In this document: positions 1 to 8,942 of the stretch, in pieces | How the letters are laid out: the number at the start of each line of letters is the position of its first letter | Numbering within the stretch: the first letter of the stretch is position 1 | Origin: Comamonadaceae bacterium | GTDB taxonomy: Bacteria; Pseudomonadota; Gammaproteobacteria; Burkholderiales; Burkholderiaceae_C | DNA: 35,477 nt | Reading direction: 5' to 3' | Assembly: GCA_947451385.1 (NCBI GenBank) | Contig: CANFYZ010000036.1 | Coordinates: 1-35,477, forward strand | Notes under the pieces: model-generated | The model's input: only the letters and a program-made list of their open reading frames with translations | Databases searched by the model: none | What the model was told of the DNA's origin: nothing | Position numbers and translations under genes: made by a program

Positions 1-569
1 GCATGGATGTCGGAGCGCGCCACGCGCGAGTGCAACACATCGCCGACGATGGCCACGGTGAGGTTGGAGAAATCTTTTTTGTAGTGCCGGATGGTGAACA
101 TGTCCAGCAGGCCCTGCGTCGGATGCGCGTGGCGGCCGTCACCGGCATTGACCACGTGCACATGCGGTGCCACGTGCTGGGCAATCAAATACGGCGCGCC
201 CGACTCGCTGTGGCGCACGACAAAAATATCGGCCGCCATGGCCGACAGGTTGGCGATGGTGTCGAGCAGCGACTCGCCTTTGCTGGCAGACGAGCGGGCA
301 ATGTCGAGGGTGTAAACATCGGCCGACAGGCGGGTGGCGGCGATGTCAAAAGTGGTGCGGGTGCGGGTGCTGTTTTCAAAGAACAGGTTGAACACACTCT
401 TGCCGCGCAGCAGCGGGACTTTTTTGACCTCACGGTCGTTCACGCTGACGAAGTTGGCCGCCGTGTCCAGGATGTGGGTGAGGATGTCTTTGGACAAACC
501 TTCGGTGGACAAAAGGTGAATCAGTTCACCGTGTTTGTTGAGTTGGGGGTTGTTGCGTTTGTAGAGCAT
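1..569 (-). CDS. pyrB: Aspartate carbamoyltransferase catalytic chain (partial, 3' end beyond window)
   Basis: Catalyses carbamoyl phosphate + L-aspartate to N-carbamoyl-aspartate, the committed step of pyrimidine synthesis, in the cytoplasm. Reading leftward from an ATG at 569, the frame stays open to the edge, giving about 189 of the usual 310-320 residues. The carbamoyl-phosphate loop STRTRTTF lies near residues 66-73, followed by the SxxKGES loop (about 93-99) and the [12 protein letters not shown] element (about 148-158), all hallmarks of the transcarbamoylase fold. It starts 16 bp after the pyrR stop and is surely in the same transcript. The active-site half visible here looks intact; the aspartate-binding domain is outside the window. 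A pyrC-like gene often follows in related genomes but cannot be seen. Confidence 0.96.
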   Translation of the reverse strand, partial: MLYKRNNPQLNKHGELIHLLSTEGLSKDILTHILDTAANFVSVNDREVKKVPLLRGKSVFNLFFENSTRTRTTFDIAATRLSADVYTLDIARSSASKGESLLDTIANLSAMAADIFVVRHSESGAPYLIAQHVAPHVHVVNAGDGRHAHPTQGLLDMFTIRHYKKDFSNLTVAIVGDVLHSRVARSDIH

Positions 570-585
570 AGGGTCCTCGCCAGGG

Positions 586-1086
586 TCAGGCTTTGTTCTC
601 CACATCAAAACTGAAGCGCCCCGCGGCATCGCGCGCCAGCGCCAGCAACTGTGTGCTCTCCAAGGCCACGCGCGCGGCGGCAAAGTCGGCCTGAATGGGT
701 AATTGGCGGCCACCGCGATCGACCAACACGGCCAGCTTGACGCTGGCTGGGCGGCCGTAGTCAAACAGCTCGTTGATCACCGCGCGCAAGGTGCGGCCGG
801 TGTAGAGCACATCGTCCAGCACCAGCACATCGGCGCCTTTGATTTCAAACGGCAACTGGGTTTGTCCTCCTGCTGCCAAGCCGCGCTGGGCGAAATCGTC
901 GCGGTGCATGGCCGAACTGATGGTGCCGTGTGCCCCGGGCAAGCCCAGGTCTTTTTGCAAGCGCTCGGCCAACCAAGCACCGCCCGAAGTGATGCCCACC
1001 AAACGGGTCTGCGGTCCGACCAGGGGTTGCACACCGCGCAGCAACTCGCTGTACAGCGCCTCTGCGTTCAAAGCTAAAGCACTCAA
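586..1086 (-). CDS. pyrR: PyrR-type uracil phosphoribosyltransferase / pyrimidine regulator
   Basis: A 166-residue type I phosphoribosyltransferase of the PyrR family. The PRPP-binding signature [13 protein letters not shown] is followed by a segment ([22 protein letters not shown]) typical of PyrR. Known members bind pyr mRNA or act as uracil phosphoribosyltransferases; which role applies here cannot be read from the sequence. The best start is a TTG at 1086 that overlaps the ruvX stop as TTGA. A strong GAGGAG Shine-Dalgarno lies 6 nt upstream inside ruvX, and no ATG fits as well, so translation is probably coupled to ruvX. It lies directly upstream of pyrB, which supports a pyrimidine role. 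I see no PyrR-binding attenuator in the 16 bp between pyrR and pyrB. Confidence 0.93.
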   Translation of the reverse strand: MSALALNAEALYSELLRGVQPLVGPQTRLVGITSGGAWLAERLQKDLGLPGAHGTISSAMHRDDFAQRGLAAGGQTQLPFEIKGADVLVLDDVLYTGRTLRAVINELFDYGRPASVKLAVLVDRGGRQLPIQADFAAARVALESTQLLALARDAAGRFSFDVENKA

Positions 1087-1505
1087 GGCAGGCTCCTCAA
1101 AAACTGTTCCAGAATGATGCAGGCCGCCGCCGCATCGGCGTCGCGCGCACCGGCCTGCAAGGCCTCGGTGGTGCTGTAACGCTCGTCCACTTCATAGACC
1201 GACAAACCAAAGCGGCCGCGCAGTTGGCGGGCAAACTTTTGCGCACGCACGGTGTTTTCATGGGCTGCGCCATCGGGGTGAAAAGGCACGCCAACCACCA
1301 GCGCATCAGGCTGCCATTCGGCAATGCGCTTTTGTACTTGCGCAAAACGGGCATCGCCCTCGGCGGCAATCGTGCCTTGGGGTGTGGCACTGCGAAGCAT
1401 GCGGTTGCCCACCGCGACGCCGGTGCGCTTGAGGCCAAAGTCCAAAGCTAAAAAAGTCTGATGGCTGGCCAACACCGCTGTGGGTGTCAGATCGCTCACG
1501 CTCAT
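1083..1505 (-). CDS. ruvX: YqgF/RuvX family putative Holliday junction resolvase
   Basis: A 140-residue RNase H-fold nuclease of the YqgF family. The family is linked to pre-16S rRNA 5' processing and to Holliday junction resolution; the cellular substrate here is inferred from the family. The N-terminal strand with the catalytic aspartate (ALDFGLKRTGVAVG, about residues 20-33), the VVGVPFHPDG segment and the late DERYSTTEA motif with its acidic residue are all present. Its length matches the family (about 135-150). Its ATG overlaps the yqgE stop as ATGA, and its own stop overlaps the pyrR TTG start, so the three genes form one coupled message. Confidence 0.94.
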   Translation of the reverse strand: MSVSDLTPTAVLASHQTFLALDFGLKRTGVAVGNRMLRSATPQGTIAAEGDARFAQVQKRIAEWQPDALVVGVPFHPDGAAHENTVRAQKFARQLRGRFGLSVYEVDERYSTTEALQAGARDADAAAACIILEQFLRSLP

Positions 1506-2101
1506 GCGTGCCCCGCGTCAGGCGAGAGCATCCAAGGCTGCAGGCCGAGCAAGGCCAGCGCACGCTCGTAGCGTTGCTCCAGGGGCGTATCGAAAATGAT
1601 GCCGGGATCGGCTTCGACAGTGAGCCAGGAGTTTTCGCCAATCTCGGACTCCAGCTGGCCTTCGCCCCAGGAGGCGTAGCCCAGCGTCACCAACACGCGC
1701 CGGGGGCCAGAGCCGTTGGACAGGGCTTCGAGCACGTCGCGTGAGGTGGTCATGGCCAAGCCCCCAGGCACAGTCAGGGTGGAGGCATACACCGCTTCGT
1801 CTTTGTCTTTGTTTTCCAGCACCATCGGGTCGTGCAGCACAAAACCGCGCTCGGTTTGCACCGGCCCCCCATGCAGCACAGGGGCCAGCATCAGGTCGTC
1901 GCGGCGCAACGGCAACTCGACCTTGTCAAACAAGTGCCGCAAGCTGATCGCGCCGGGCTTGTTGATGATCAGACCCATCGCGCCCTTGGTGTTGTGCTCG
2001 CACATGTACACCACACTCTTGGAAAAAGTTTCGTCCTCCAAGCCGGGCATGGCGATCAAAAAATGATGCGTCAGGTTGATAGAGGCAGAATCAGGCGACA
2101 T
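1502..2101 (-). CDS. yqgE: YqgE/AlgH family protein (UPF0301)
   Basis: A 199-residue cytoplasmic protein of the UPF0301 (YqgE/AlgH) family, recognised from the N-terminal block [26 protein letters not shown] and the [10 protein letters not shown] segment. The biochemical function of the family is not settled. It is often found next to ruvX, as here, and the ATGA overlap between the two indicates coupled translation. It is the first gene of the leftward operon. The 61 bp between its ATG and the photolyase start must hold both divergent promoters, and no clear -35/-10 pair stands out there. Confidence 0.93.
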   Translation of the reverse strand: [199 protein letters not shown]

Positions 2102-2162
2102 ACTTGCATTTTAAGGGCCAAGTCCCTATTGATTCGGGTCACCCACCAGAGACACCCTACCC

Positions 2163-3635
2163 ATGAACAAAGCTTTTTCGTCTGGACTGGTCTGGTTTCG
2201 GCGCGACCTGCGGGCCACAGACCATGCCGCGCTGTTTCACGCCTTGAAAAACTGCACCAAGGTGCATGCGGTGTTTGTCTTCGACACCGATATTTTGGAG
2301 CCGCTGCCCCGGGCCGATCGGCGGGTGGAGTTCATTCGCGAATCCCTGGTTGATCTGGACGCGCAACTGCGCCAATTGGCGGGCAACGAAGCGGCCGGCC
2401 TGATCGTGCGCCACGGCAAAGCGAAAAATGAAGTGGCCGATTTAGCCCATCAATTGGGCGTGCAAGCGGTGTTTGCCAACCACGACGATGAGCCCCAAGC
2501 GCTGTCCCGTGATGCCCAAGTCCGTGGCGCTTTGGCAGACCGCGGCATTGCTCTGCACACGCACAAAGACCATGTGATTTTTGAACGCCAAGAGGTCATG
2601 ACCCAGATGGGCAAGCCCTACTCCGTGTTCACGCCCTACAAAAACGCCTGGTTGAAAAAGGTCGATCCCTATTTTTTAAAGGCCTACCCGGTCGAGCGCT
2701 ATGCCAGCGCCTTGGCCCCACGCCCCGAGGCCGACCGCCAATCCGTCCCCACGCTGGCCATGCTGGGTTTTAAAACCACCAACCTGAAAGCGCTGCAGAT
2801 TCACCCTGGCAGCGCGGCGGTGCCGGCTTTGTTGGCCGATTTTTGGCCACGGATCGACCACTATGACCATGCGCGCAATTTCCCCGCCATCAAAGGCCCC
2901 AGCTATTTGAGCGTGCACCTGCGCTTTGGCACGGTGTCCATCCGCCAGTTGGCGCGCGAGGCGTTGGCGCGGTCGCAAGCGGGCAGCCACGGGGCCAGCA
3001 TCTGGCTGTCAGAGCTGATTTGGCGTGATTTTTACGCCCAGATCATGGCCAACTTTCCCCATGCCATGGTGAAAAGCTTCAAACCCGAATACGACGCCAT
3101 CAAATGGGAGCATGGGCCCCATGCGCACAAACTGTTTGACGCTTGGTGCCAAGGCCGCACGGGCTACCCGCTGGTGGACGCGGCCATGGCGCAGATCAAC
3201 CAGACTGGCTACATGCACAACCGGCTGCGCATGGTGGTGGCCAGCTTTTTGGTGAAAGACCTGGGGGTGGACTGGCGCTGGGGCGAGCGTTACTTTGCCC
3301 AGCATTTGAATGATTTTGACCTCTCAGCCAACAATGGCGGCTGGCAATGGGCGAGTTCCAGCGGCTGTGACGCGCAGCCGTATTTCCGCATCTTCAACCC
3401 GGTCAGTCAAAGCGAGAAGTTTGATCCGGAAGGCAAATTCATCCGCCGCTACCTGCCGCAACTGGCGGCATTGCCCAACGCGGCACTGCACGCGCCCTGG
3501 ACCGCCAAACCGATGGAGCTCGAGGCGACGGGTTTCAAATTGGGCAAGGATTACCCCCTGCCCATCGTGCAGCACGACGAAGCCCGGGCAAAAACGCTGC
3601 TGCGCTATGCGGTGGTTAAAAAAACCGCGCTGTAA
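2163..3635 (+). CDS. phrB: Deoxyribodipyrimidine photo-lyase (class I)
   Basis: A 490-residue flavoprotein that repairs UV-induced cyclobutane pyrimidine dimers with visible light. The N-terminal alpha/beta antenna domain starts GLVWFRRDLRATDH. The C-terminal FAD domain contains SELIWRDFYAQIM, the GYPLVDAAMAQINQTGYMHNRLRMVVASFL block and the highly conserved NNGGWQWASSSGCDAQPYFRIFNP run, which carry the FAD- and dimer-binding and electron-transfer tryptophans. Its length is slightly above the roughly 470 residues of E. coli PhrB. It is transcribed alone and converges on the rubredoxin gene. No MTHF- versus 8-HDF-specific antenna assignment can be made by eye. An imperfect inverted repeat (CGCTCTG / CAGAGCG, about 3645-3674) lies between the two converging genes. 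Confidence 0.96.
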   Translation: MNKAFSSGLVWFRRDLRATDHAALFHALKNCTKVHAVFVFDTDILEPLPRADRRVEFIRESLVDLDAQLRQLAGNEAAGLIVRHGKAKNEVADLAHQLGVQAVFANHDDEPQALSRDAQVRGALADRGIALHTHKDHVIFERQEVMTQMGKPYSVFTPYKNAWLKKVDPYFLKAYPVERYASALAPRPEADRQSVPTLAMLGFKTTNLKALQIHPGSAAVPALLADFWPRIDHYDHARNFPAIKGPSYLSVHLRFGTVSIRQLAREALARSQAGSHGASIWLSELIWRDFYAQIMANFPHAMVKSFKPEYDAIKWEHGPHAHKLFDAWCQGRTGYPLVDAAMAQINQTGYMHNRLRMVVASFLVKDLGVDWRWGERYFAQHLNDFDLSANNGGWQWASSSGCDAQPYFRIFNPVSQSEKFDPEGKFIRRYLPQLAALPNAALHAPWTAKPMELEATGFKLGKDYPLPIVQHDEARAKTLLRYAVVKKTAL

Positions 3636-3686
3636 AAAAATGCGCTCTGGAAGCCAGGCGCAGCTCAGAGCGATGGGGCCGGTGCC

Positions 3687-3860
3687 TTAAATGGCGACCA
3701 TTTCAAAGTCTTCTTTGCGCGCACCGCATTCGGGGCACACCCAGTTCATGGGCACATCGGCCCAGGCGGTGCCCGGGGCAATACCGTCGTCAGGGGCACC
3801 CAACGCTTCGTCATAAATCCAGCCGCAAATCAGGCACATCCAAGTTTTTGATTCAGTCAC
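3687..3860 (-). CDS. rubA: Rubredoxin
   Basis: A 57-residue mononuclear iron electron carrier, easily missed because it is short and begins with GTG (3860). Both metal-binding knuckles are present: MCLICGWIYDEALG (residues 8-21) and WVCPECGARKEDFE (residues 40-53), giving the Cys-x2-Cys-Gly / Cys-x2-Cys-Gly set that binds one Fe. The length is exactly that of classical rubredoxins (50-57). No ATG lies in a sensible place; the only internal one, Met8, would remove the N-terminal strand. It is divergent from the ThiD-like/hemL genes with a 69-bp gap. The partner reductase or oxygenase is not in the window. The frame and both Cys motifs make this call firm. Confidence 0.95.
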   Translation of the reverse strand: MTESKTWMCLICGWIYDEALGAPDDGIAPGTAWADVPMNWVCPECGARKEDFEMVAI

Positions 3861-3929
3861 AGTGGCTCACATGAGTGGAATAGAATGAATCGATTGTATC
3901 GACGCTTGTAACCCCCGCCCACACAGCGC

Positions 3930-4868
3930 ATGACCCCTACCAGCCCCATTCCTGTTTTGAGCGACGACGACGACGACGCCACCGAAGAGGTGATGGCCTG
4001 CGTGCTGGTCTTCAATGCCAGCGACCCCAGCGGTGCCGGCGGCCTGAGTTGCGACACCTTGGCCATCGCCTCGGTCGGTGCCCACGCCTTGCCCGTGGTC
4101 ACCGGAGCCTACGCCCGGGACACCCGGGAAATATTAGATTTTTTTGAACTGAACGAAGAAGCCGTGGGTGACCAAGCCCGCGCCATCATCGAAGACGTCC
4201 CGCCCCAGGTCATCAAGGTCGGCTTTGTCGGCAGCCCGGAGAACATTGGCGTGATCGCCGAGTTGGCCGCCGATTACGACGGCGTGCCGCTGGTGGCCTA
4301 CATGCCCAATTTATCTTGGTGGCATGAAGACAAAATTGACGAATACTTGGACGCCTTTCGCGAGTTGCTGCTGCCGCAAACCAGCATCTTGATGGGCCAC
4401 CACAGCACTTTGCGCCGCTGGCTGCTGCCGGACTGGACGGGGGAGAAAAATCCCGGCCCGCGTGACATCGCCAAAGCCGCCGCCGCCATGGGCGTTCCCT
4501 ACACCCTGGTCACCGGCCTGCCCTTGGCGGACCAACACATTGACAACGTGCTGGCCACGCCCGAGACGGTCATCGCCCACGAAAAATTTGAACGCATCGA
4601 GGCCGTGTTCGCCGGTGCCGGCGAGACCTTGTCGGCCGCGCTGGCCGCTTTGCTGGCCACCGGGCTGGAATTGCCCGAGGCGTTTGGCGAAGCCCTGAAC
4701 TACCTGGACCGCAGCCTGGACGAGGGTTTTCGTCCCGGCATGGGTCAAGTGATCCCCGACCGTTTGTTTTGGGCGCAACCCGAAACCGACGACTCCGAAG
4801 ACAGCGCCGAGGGCATGCACCCAACCGGCGATTTTTTTGAGTTCCCTGCCAATGAAACCAAACACTGA
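3930..4868 (+). CDS. Divergent hydroxymethylpyrimidine/phosphomethylpyrimidine kinase-like protein (ThiD family)
   Basis: A 312-residue ribokinase-fold protein of the ThiD branch. After an acidic N-terminus containing five aspartates in a row, [33 protein letters not shown] aligns with the ThiD start ([30 protein letters not shown]). However, the canonical NTHGTGCTLSAALA catalytic/anion-hole motif reads [13 protein letters not shown] here, with Cys replaced by Glu and Thr by Ala. The mid-protein TPNLPEA segment is replaced by [15 protein letters not shown]. It may therefore use another substrate or be inactive. It overlaps hemL by 17 bp. Start codon: ATG at 3930 lacks a clear Shine-Dalgarno. 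An in-frame ATG at 3993 would begin just before the conserved fold, so the first 21 residues are uncertain. The acidic C-terminal tail is not part of the standard ThiD. Confidence 0.82.
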   Translation: MTPTSPIPVLSDDDDDATEEVMACVLVFNASDPSGAGGLSCDTLAIASVGAHALPVVTGAYARDTREILDFFELNEEAVGDQARAIIEDVPPQVIKVGFVGSPENIGVIAELAADYDGVPLVAYMPNLSWWHEDKIDEYLDAFRELLLPQTSILMGHHSTLRRWLLPDWTGEKNPGPRDIAKAAAAMGVPYTLVTGLPLADQHIDNVLATPETVIAHEKFERIEAVFAGAGETLSAALAALLATGLELPEAFGEALNYLDRSLDEGFRPGMGQVIPDRLFWAQPETDDSEDSAEGMHPTGDFFEFPANETKH

Positions 4869-6156
4869 CCTGAACGAAACCTTGTTCGAGCGCGCCCGCC
4901 GAGTGATTCCTGGCGGCGTGAACTCGCCGGTACGCGCTTTTCGCGCCGTGGGCGGCACGCCGCGCTTTGTGCAGCGGGCCGAAGGCGCTTATTTTTGGGA
5001 TGCCAACGGCCAACGCTACATCGACTACATCGGCTCCTGGGGGCCCATGATTTTGGGTCACGGCCACCCGGCGGTGCTCGAAGCCGTGCAAAAAGCCGCA
5101 CTCGACGGCTTCTCTTTTGGCGCGCCGACCGAGCGTGAGATCGAACTGGCCGAAGCCATTTTGCAACTCGTGCCCTCCATGGACATGGTGCGCCTGGTCA
5201 GCTCCGGCACCGAAGCGGGCATGAGTGCCCTGCGCCTGGCGCGCGGTGCCACCGGGCGCAGCAAATTCATCAAGTTCGAAGGCTGCTACCACGGCCATGC
5301 CGACGCGCTGCTGGTCAAGGCCGGTTCGGGCCTGGCCACTTTCGGCAACCCCACCAGCGCCGGTGTGCCGCCCGAAGTGGTGCGCGACACCTTGGTGCTG
5401 GAGTACAACAACATCGCCCAACTGGAAGAAGCTTTTGCGCTGTACGGGAAAGAACTTGCCTGCGTGATGATCGAGCCGATCGCCGGCAACATGAACTTTG
5501 TGCGCGCCAGCGTCCCCTTCATGCAACGCTGCCGCGAGCTGTGCACCGCGCACGGTGCGCTGTTTGTATTTGATGAAGTCATGACCGGCTGCCGCGTGGC
5601 GCTGGGCAGCGCGCAAAGCGTTTACGCCAAAGCCATCCCTGGCTTCGAGCCCGACATGACGGTGATGGGCAAAGTCATTGGCGGCGGCATGCCGCTGGCC
5701 GCCTTTGGCGGCAAACGCGCCGTGATGGAACAACTCGCGCCGCTGGGCCCGGTATACCAAGCTGGCACCTTGAGCGGCAACCCGGTGGCCACCGCTTGTG
5801 GCTTGGCCACTTTGAGAGAGATCAGCCGCCCCGGCTTTTTTGACGCGCTGAGCGCCAAAACCCGCCAACTGGTGGACGGCTTGAGCACCGCCGCTGCGGC
5901 CGAAGGCGTGCCTTTTGTGGGCGACTGTCAAGGCGGCATGTTCGGCTTTTTCTTGCTGCCCGAGCTGCCCTCCAATTACAGCCAGGTGATGAAGACAGAC
6001 GGTGCCAAGTTCAACACCCTGTTCCATGGCCTGCTGGACCGGGGCGTCTACATCGCACCCGCTTTGTACGAGGCCGGATTTGTGTCGGGTGCGCACAGCG
6101 ATGCCGACATCGCCGACACCGTGTCAGCGGCGCGCGATATTTTCAAAGCCCTGTGA
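4852..6156 (+). CDS. hemL: Glutamate-1-semialdehyde 2,1-aminomutase
   Basis: A PLP enzyme of 434 residues that converts glutamate-1-semialdehyde to 5-aminolevulinate, the second step of the C5 haem pathway. The N-terminal [17 protein letters not shown], the [16 protein letters not shown] phosphate loop and the FDEVMTG motif are typical, and the PLP lysine lies in [17 protein letters not shown] (Lys about 274). ATG at 4852 is preferred over an upstream in-frame TTG at 4837 because it gives the normal N-terminus. It overlaps the ThiD-like gene by 17 bp, so the two are probably coupled. Its stop overlaps the GTG of the next gene (GTGA). The length agrees with family members (about 425-435). Confidence 0.97.
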   Translation: MKPNTDLNETLFERARRVIPGGVNSPVRAFRAVGGTPRFVQRAEGAYFWDANGQRYIDYIGSWGPMILGHGHPAVLEAVQKAALDGFSFGAPTEREIELAEAILQLVPSMDMVRLVSSGTEAGMSALRLARGATGRSKFIKFEGCYHGHADALLVKAGSGLATFGNPTSAGVPPEVVRDTLVLEYNNIAQLEEAFALYGKELACVMIEPIAGNMNFVRASVPFMQRCRELCTAHGALFVFDEVMTGCRVALGSAQSVYAKAIPGFEPDMTVMGKVIGGGMPLAAFGGKRAVMEQLAPLGPVYQAGTLSGNPVATACGLATLREISRPGFFDALSAKTRQLVDGLSTAAAAEGVPFVGDCQGGMFGFFLLPELPSNYSQVMKTDGAKFNTLFHGLLDRGVYIAPALYEAGFVSGAHSDADIADTVSAARDIFKAL

Positions 6157-6638
6157 GTTGCATGCGCCTGCAAACGGCAGCGTTGGCTTGTTTGGCGCTG
6201 CTGTGCGGCGCGGTGCAGGCTCAAACCGACACAGGGTTTGAGGCCCAACGCCTCTGGCTGAACGCCGGGTTTTATTCAGCCCACTTTGACACGGACAAAG
6301 GCCTGCGCAACGCCAATCCGGGGCTGGGTTTGGAATACCGTTTGAACGACGCTTGGAGCGCCACGGCCGGGCGTTTTACCAACAGCGACAGCGCGGCTTC
6401 GAGCTATGTCGGCGCTTACTACCAGCCTTGGACGGTTGCAGGCGTGAAGCTGGGTGCGGTGGCCGGGGCGTTCAACGGCTACCCCAAAGCCTTCAACGGC
6501 GGCTGGTTCCCTGCCTTGCTGCCCGTGGCCACATGGGAGCAAGGCCAATGGGGGCTGAATGTGGCGCTGGTGCCACCGCTGAAAGACCGGTTGTACGGCG
6601 CTGTGAGTTTTCAGCTCAAGTTCCGGTTCACAGACTGA
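6153..6638 (+). CDS. Small exported protein, probable outer-membrane beta-barrel
   Basis: A 161-residue protein with an N-terminal signal peptide: a short basic start, a hydrophobic run ([13 protein letters not shown]) and a probable cleavage after QAQ. The mature part alternates aromatic and small residues ([48 protein letters not shown]) and ends in an amphipathic strand with a near-terminal Phe (LKFRFTD). This pattern suggests a small outer-membrane barrel, loosely like PagP. I cannot assign an enzymatic role. GTG at 6153 overlaps the hemL stop; ATG at 6162 is an equally good start and gives a tidier signal peptide. It is the last gene of the ThiD-like/hemL transcription unit. Confidence 0.72.
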   Translation: MSCMRLQTAALACLALLCGAVQAQTDTGFEAQRLWLNAGFYSAHFDTDKGLRNANPGLGLEYRLNDAWSATAGRFTNSDSAASSYVGAYYQPWTVAGVKLGAVAGAFNGYPKAFNGGWFPALLPVATWEQGQWGLNVALVPPLKDRLYGAVSFQLKFRFTD

Positions 6639-6687
6639 GAGATGTCAAAACCTGCTCCCGCGGCAACACCACGGATTGCGGGTTGGT

Positions 6688-6843
6688 GATTTAACTTCAA
6701 CTGAGGATGAGCAACGCTTTTTGGTGGTCGGGCTGATGGCCGGAAAGCATTGGTCAGCCATCATGACCTACCGTGGATCGTCTGTCCGATTGATATCCGT
6801 GCGACGCGCACGCACTGGAGAGGTGGCACTGTATGAAAGCTAA
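6688..6843 (+). pseudogene. Remnant of a BrnT-type toxin (N-terminal half missing)
   Basis: The frame reading DEQRFLVVGLMAGKHW then SAIMTYRGSSVRLISVRRA and ending in ALYES-stop matches the C-terminal half of BrnT ribonuclease toxins (DUF497), whose tail has the form RxxxxGxxxGRLLVVVYTxRxxxxRIISARxAxxxExxxYE. Its TAA at 6841-6843 overlaps the brnA start, the usual brnT-brnA arrangement. The expected N-terminal half with the FDPxKxxxNxxKHGV-type motif is absent. Upstream in the same frame is unrelated sequence that runs back into the beta-barrel gene, and no ATG is available. I read this as a 5'-truncated toxin gene left beside a surviving antitoxin. The left boundary is approximate, and the family call comes from motif memory only. 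Confidence 0.72.
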
Positions 6844-7102
6844 AAAATTCGAACAACAATTTGATGAGGGTGTCGACATCACGGCTTCTTTGGACTTGTC
6901 TCAGGCCAAGCGCGTGCGCCAGGAGCAGAAGCGGGTGAATGTCGACTTTCCAACATGGATGGTTGACTCCCTGGATCGCGAAGCCAGCAAATTGGGTGTC
7001 ACCAGGCAGTCAGTGATCAAGGTCTGGTTGGCCGAGCGGCTTGAGGCGTCCGCTTCCAATGTGCAGGCTCAGCGGACGCGAGAAGAGACCGCACACCGCT
7101 GA
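6833..7102 (+). CDS. brnA: BrnA-type antitoxin (CopG/ribbon-helix-helix family)
   Basis: An 89-residue protein with the BrnA layout: an N-terminal charged toxin-wrapping region (MKAKKFEQQFDEGVDITASLDLS) and then a C-terminal ribbon-helix-helix. RVNVDFPTWMVDSLDREASK is the beta strand and first helix, and LGVTRQSVIKVWLAERLEA is the turn and second helix. In intact systems BrnA neutralises the BrnT RNase and represses its own promoter. A Shine-Dalgarno (GGAGAGG) lies 10-15 nt before the ATG at 6833. Base composition is less GC-rich than the flanking core genes, which fits acquired DNA. The neighbouring toxin is truncated, so this antitoxin is orphaned and may protect against an incoming BrnT or act only as a repressor. 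It converges on purH with a 26-bp gap. Confidence 0.86.
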   Translation: MKAKKFEQQFDEGVDITASLDLSQAKRVRQEQKRVNVDFPTWMVDSLDREASKLGVTRQSVIKVWLAERLEASASNVQAQRTREETAHR

Positions 7103-7128
7103 TCACTGCGCAGCGGATCGCGAATTAA

Positions 7129-8700
7129 TCAATGCCTGAAGTGCCGCACCCCTGAGAACACCATGGCCACGCCGCGCTCGTTGGCCGCGTCAATGACTTC
7201 TGGGTCGCGCATGGAACCACCGGGCTGGATCACGCAGGTCGCACCGGCATCGACCACCACATCCAGGCCGTCGCGGAAGGGGAAGAAGGCGTCGCTGGCC
7301 ACCGCTGTGCCTTGCAGGCTCAGGTTGGCGTGACCGGCTTTGATGCTGGCAATGCGCGCAGAATCCAAGCGGCTCATTTGGCCTGCGCCCACGCCCATGG
7401 TCATGCCGTTGGCACAGAACACGATGGCGTTGGACTTGACGTATTTGGCAACCTTCCAGGCGAACAACAGGTCTTGCAGCTGCTGCGGCGTGGGTTGCAC
7501 GGTGGTCACCACTTTCAGGTCAGACAAGCTGAGCTCGTGGTTGTCGGCCGACTGAATCAACAGGCCTGAACCGATGCGTTTGATGTCTTGGCTGTTGCGC
7601 CCGGCCTGGCCTGGCGGCAAGGCGATTTGCAGCACGCGCACATTCGCTTTGGCCTTGAAAATGGCCAGCGCTTCGTCGCTGTAACTGGGCGCCATCAGCA
7701 CTTCGACAAATTGCTTGCTGACGGCTTCGGCCGCGGCCTTGTCCACCGGGCGGTTGAAGGCGATGATGCCGCCAAACGCACTGGTCGGGTCGGTCTGGAA
7801 GGCTTTGCTGTAAGACGCCAGCGCGTCTTGGCCCACGGCCACGCCGCAGGGGTTGGCGTGCTTGACGATGACGCAGGCGGGCTCGTCAAAGCTCTTGACG
7901 CATTCCCACGCCGCATCGGCGTCGGCGATGTTGTTGTAGCTGAGTTCTTTGCCTTGCAATTGCTGGGCTGTGACCAGCGAGCCGGCGGCGGGGGTCACGT
8001 CGCGGTAAAAAGCGGCGGTCTGATGTGGGTTTTCGCCGTAACGCAGGTCTTGCAGTTTGATGAACTGGCTGTTGCTTTGCGCAGGAAATTCGCTGCGGGT
8101 GGGCACGGCGGCAGCGGCATCAAAGGTGATTGACGAGAGGTAGTTGCTGATCGCGCCGTCGTACTGGCTGATGCGGTTGAACGCCGCCACCGACAAGGCA
8201 AAGCGGGTGGCGTCAGACACTTTGCCGTCCGCTTTCAACTCGGCGATCACGCCCGGGTATTGCGCCGCGTCGGTCAACACGGCCACGTCTTTCCAGTTTT
8301 TCGCGGCACTGCGGACCATGGCGGGGCCGCCGATGTCGATGTTCTCGATCGCGTCGTCCAGCGTGCAACCGGGTTTGGCCACAGTGGCTTCAAAGGGGTA
8401 CAGATTCACCACCAACAGGTCGATGGTTTCGATGCCATGGGTTTGGAGCGCGGCCATGTGCTCGGGCAAATCGCGGCGCGCCAGCAAGCCGCCGTGCACC
8501 TTGGGGTGCAGGGTTTTGACACGGCCGTCCAGCATCTCAGGGAACTGGGTCAGCTCGGCCACTTCAGTCACGGGCAGGCCGTGATCGGCCAGCAGCTTGG
8601 CGGTGCCGCCAGTGGAGAGCAGTTGCACGTTCAGCGCGTGCAAGGCTTGCGCCAGCTCGACGATGCCGGTTTTGTCAGAGACAGAGATCAGGGCTTTCAT
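7129..8700 (-). CDS. purH: Bifunctional AICAR formyltransferase / IMP cyclohydrolase
   Basis: A 523-residue enzyme catalysing the last two steps of IMP synthesis. The N-terminal MGS-like IMP cyclohydrolase domain begins [20 protein letters not shown] and includes [11 protein letters not shown] and [19 protein letters not shown]. The C-terminal transformylase domain has [14 protein letters not shown] and [13 protein letters not shown], and ends with [25 protein letters not shown] and [11 protein letters not shown], all standard PurH landmarks. The start is ATG at 8700; longer in-frame extensions would run into fis and are rejected. It lies 5 bp after the fis stop on the same strand, so it is the last gene of a dusB-fis-purH unit. 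Confidence 0.97.
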   Translation of the reverse strand: MKALISVSDKTGIVELAQALHALNVQLLSTGGTAKLLADHGLPVTEVAELTQFPEMLDGRVKTLHPKVHGGLLARRDLPEHMAALQTHGIETIDLLVVNLYPFEATVAKPGCTLDDAIENIDIGGPAMVRSAAKNWKDVAVLTDAAQYPGVIAELKADGKVSDATRFALSVAAFNRISQYDGAISNYLSSITFDAAAAVPTRSEFPAQSNSQFIKLQDLRYGENPHQTAAFYRDVTPAAGSLVTAQQLQGKELSYNNIADADAAWECVKSFDEPACVIVKHANPCGVAVGQDALASYSKAFQTDPTSAFGGIIAFNRPVDKAAAEAVSKQFVEVLMAPSYSDEALAIFKAKANVRVLQIALPPGQAGRNSQDIKRIGSGLLIQSADNHELSLSDLKVVTTVQPTPQQLQDLLFAWKVAKYVKSNAIVFCANGMTMGVGAGQMSRLDSARIASIKAGHANLSLQGTAVASDAFFPFRDGLDVVVDAGATCVIQPGGSMRDPEVIDAANERGVAMVFSGVRHFRH

Positions 8701-8705
8701 GGGGG

Positions 8706-8942
8706 TCACTTCAAAAGTTGGTGTTCGAGGAGTTTCTTGCGCAAGGTGTTGCGGTTCAGGCCCAGCCATTCGGCGGCGCGCGATTGGTTGTGGTCGGCCT
8801 TTTGCATCACCACCTCCAGCAGAGGCCGCTCGACCAAGCGCACCAGCATCTCGTGCATGTTGGCGGGCGGGGTGCCGTCCAGGTCGCGAAAGTAGGTGTG
8901 CAGACTCTCACGCACACTGTCTTCTATGTTTGTTTTGCTCAT
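8706..8942 (-). CDS. fis: Fis family nucleoid-associated DNA-binding protein
   Basis: A 78-residue Fis protein. The N-terminal part is short compared with the 98-residue E. coli Fis. The C-terminal four-helix region [35 protein letters not shown] carries the helix-turn-helix and is very similar to other Fis proteins. It bends DNA and acts as a growth-phase regulator at many promoters. The ATG overlaps the dusB stop as ATGA, the conserved dus-fis coupling known from enterobacteria and many betaproteobacteria, and purH follows after 5 bp. The short N-terminus is usual outside the gammaproteobacteria and is not a truncation. Confidence 0.95.
   Translation of the reverse strand: MSKTNIEDSVRESLHTYFRDLDGTPPANMHEMLVRLVERPLLEVVMQKADHNQSRAAEWLGLNRNTLRKKLLEHQLLK

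Noticed and set aside
570-585. Possible PyrR attenuator between pyrR and pyrB
   Set aside because: The gap is 16 bp, too short for an anti-terminator/terminator pair, and no hairpin is present.
4570-6096. 508-codon open frame on the minus strand opposite hemL
   Set aside because: It is the shadow of hemL and the ThiD-like gene in GC-rich DNA; composition (His/Gln/Gly-rich) is unlike a real protein and no domain is visible.
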